A stretch of 5,533 nucleotides of DNA, taken from Solobacterium sp. (GTDB lineage Bacteria > Bacillota_I > Bacilli_A > Erysipelotrichales > Erysipelotrichaceae). The notes under the pieces were generated by a model. It was not told where the DNA came from and made no database searches. It was given only the letters and a program-made list of their open reading frames with translations. The stretch lies in NCBI GenBank assembly GCA_017475415.1, contig JAFVFM010000294.1, positions 1 to 5,533 on the forward strand. The letters are read 5' to 3'. Within the stretch, counting starts at the first letter, position 1. Every line of letters starts with the position of its first letter. Both the position numbers and the translations under genes were made by a program. Below, one piece after another: positions 4,959 to 5,533 of this stretch.

Positions 4959-5533
4959 ATGGGACTTATTTTAACTGCAGCTAATGCAATTGGCTCCACA
5001 CTAGCAGATCAGTGGAAAGAGTATTTTTATTGCGACGCTATACCTAGCGATACCATTTGTATTAAAGGGTTAAAGAAAAATGGTGGTATTGGTAATTTCG
5101 GTAGCGACGACATCATTAGTGACGGTTCTATGATTGCCGTAGCAGATGGACAATGCATGTTAATTGTAGAACAAGGTCAAGTAGTAGATATTTGTGCTGA
5201 ACCTGGTATCTATCGTTATGACGCTAGTAGTGAACCTTCAATTTTTACTGGTAATCTTTCTGACAGCATTAAAAATGTTTTTGCCACAATCGGACGCCGT
5301 TTTGAATTTGGTGGTTCACCATCTAATACGCAAAGAATTTATTACATCAACACAAAAGAATTACTCGGTGTAAAATATGGCACAGCTAATCCTATCCCTT
5401 TCCGTATTGTAGACACACATGCCAATATTGATATGGATATTTCTCTTAAATGCTTCGGTGAATATAGCTTAAAGGTAGTTGACCCTATCCTTTTCTATAC
5501 GAATGTTTGTGCTAATGTTACGCATTCTTTCAA
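4959..5533 (+). CDS. YdjI-like SPFH/Band 7 domain protein, 3' end beyond the window
   Basis: The first 191 residues are present and the frame is open to the edge. The start MGLI, then LADQWKEYFYCDA (15-27), DNIISDGSMIAVADGQCM (50-67), IVEQGQVVDICAEPG (69-83), EPSIFTG (92-98), IGRRFEFGG (111-119), RIYYINTKE (126-134), PIPFRIVD (145-152) and DPILFYTNVC (175-184) match the conserved blocks of the YdjI group, sometimes annotated as 'virion core protein' or SPFH domain-containing protein. SPFH proteins form oligomeric membrane-associated scaffolds. In Bacillus subtilis ydjI lies in the pspA (ydjF) operon and is linked to recruiting PspA to the membrane under envelope stress. Whether a pspA-like or zinc-ribbon partner follows here cannot be seen. 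There is no signal peptide or transmembrane helix in the visible part, as expected for a cytoplasmic, membrane-recruited protein. Family membership confident, role inferred from relatives. Confidence 0.9.
   Translation, partial: MGLILTAANAIGSTLADQWKEYFYCDAIPSDTICIKGLKKNGGIGNFGSDDIISDGSMIAVADGQCMLIVEQGQVVDICAEPGIYRYDASSEPSIFTGNLSDSIKNVFATIGRRFEFGGSPSNTQRIYYINTKELLGVKYGTANPIPFRIVDTHANIDMDISLKCFGEYSLKVVDPILFYTNVCANVTHSF

Overview
The window is AT-rich DNA from a bacterium, most likely a low-GC Gram-positive (Bacillota). Evidence for this is the strong GGAGG-type ribosome sites, a clostripain-family (C11) peptidase, a YdjI-type SPFH protein and a tRNA gene with an encoded CCA. An anaerobic gut or oral lineage such as Erysipelotrichia or Clostridia would fit, but that placement is inference.

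Layout from left to right. Positions 1-251 (minus) hold a decayed IS200/IS605-type TnpA transposase gene that runs off the left edge. It has an early stop codon and an internal deletion that removes the segment carrying the HUH catalytic motif. Positions 252-382 are its upstream flank, with a strong imperfect hairpin (294-329) that resembles an IS200/IS605 end. Next comes a complete tRNA-Asn(GTT) gene on the minus strand (427-502), with its own terminator (383-419) and promoter (525-553). A short divergent promoter region (about 503-621) separates the tRNA from a large plus-strand gene (622-3240). That gene encodes an 872-residue membrane-anchored, surface-facing C11 cysteine peptidase with a Pro-Thr stalk. 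It ends in a clear intrinsic terminator and converges on a minus-strand gene (3323-4825) for a secreted 500-residue protein with four DUF4214-type repeats, which has its own oppositely oriented terminator. A 133-bp divergent intergenic region then leads to the 5' part of a YdjI-like SPFH/Band 7 gene (4959 onward, plus), cut by the right edge.

The three protein genes are separate transcription units, in orientations +, -, +, with terminators between the convergent pair. There is no operon in the window and no direct evidence of a shared pathway. The common theme is the cell envelope: a membrane-tethered protease, an exported repeat protein and a membrane-associated SPFH scaffold. I found no CRISPR array, no toxin-antitoxin pair and no clear defence system. 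The most distinctive items are the internally deleted transposase, the palindrome and phased repeats in the tRNA/protease divergent promoter, the domain layout of the C11 protein and the A-B-A-B repeat pattern of the DUF4214 protein.
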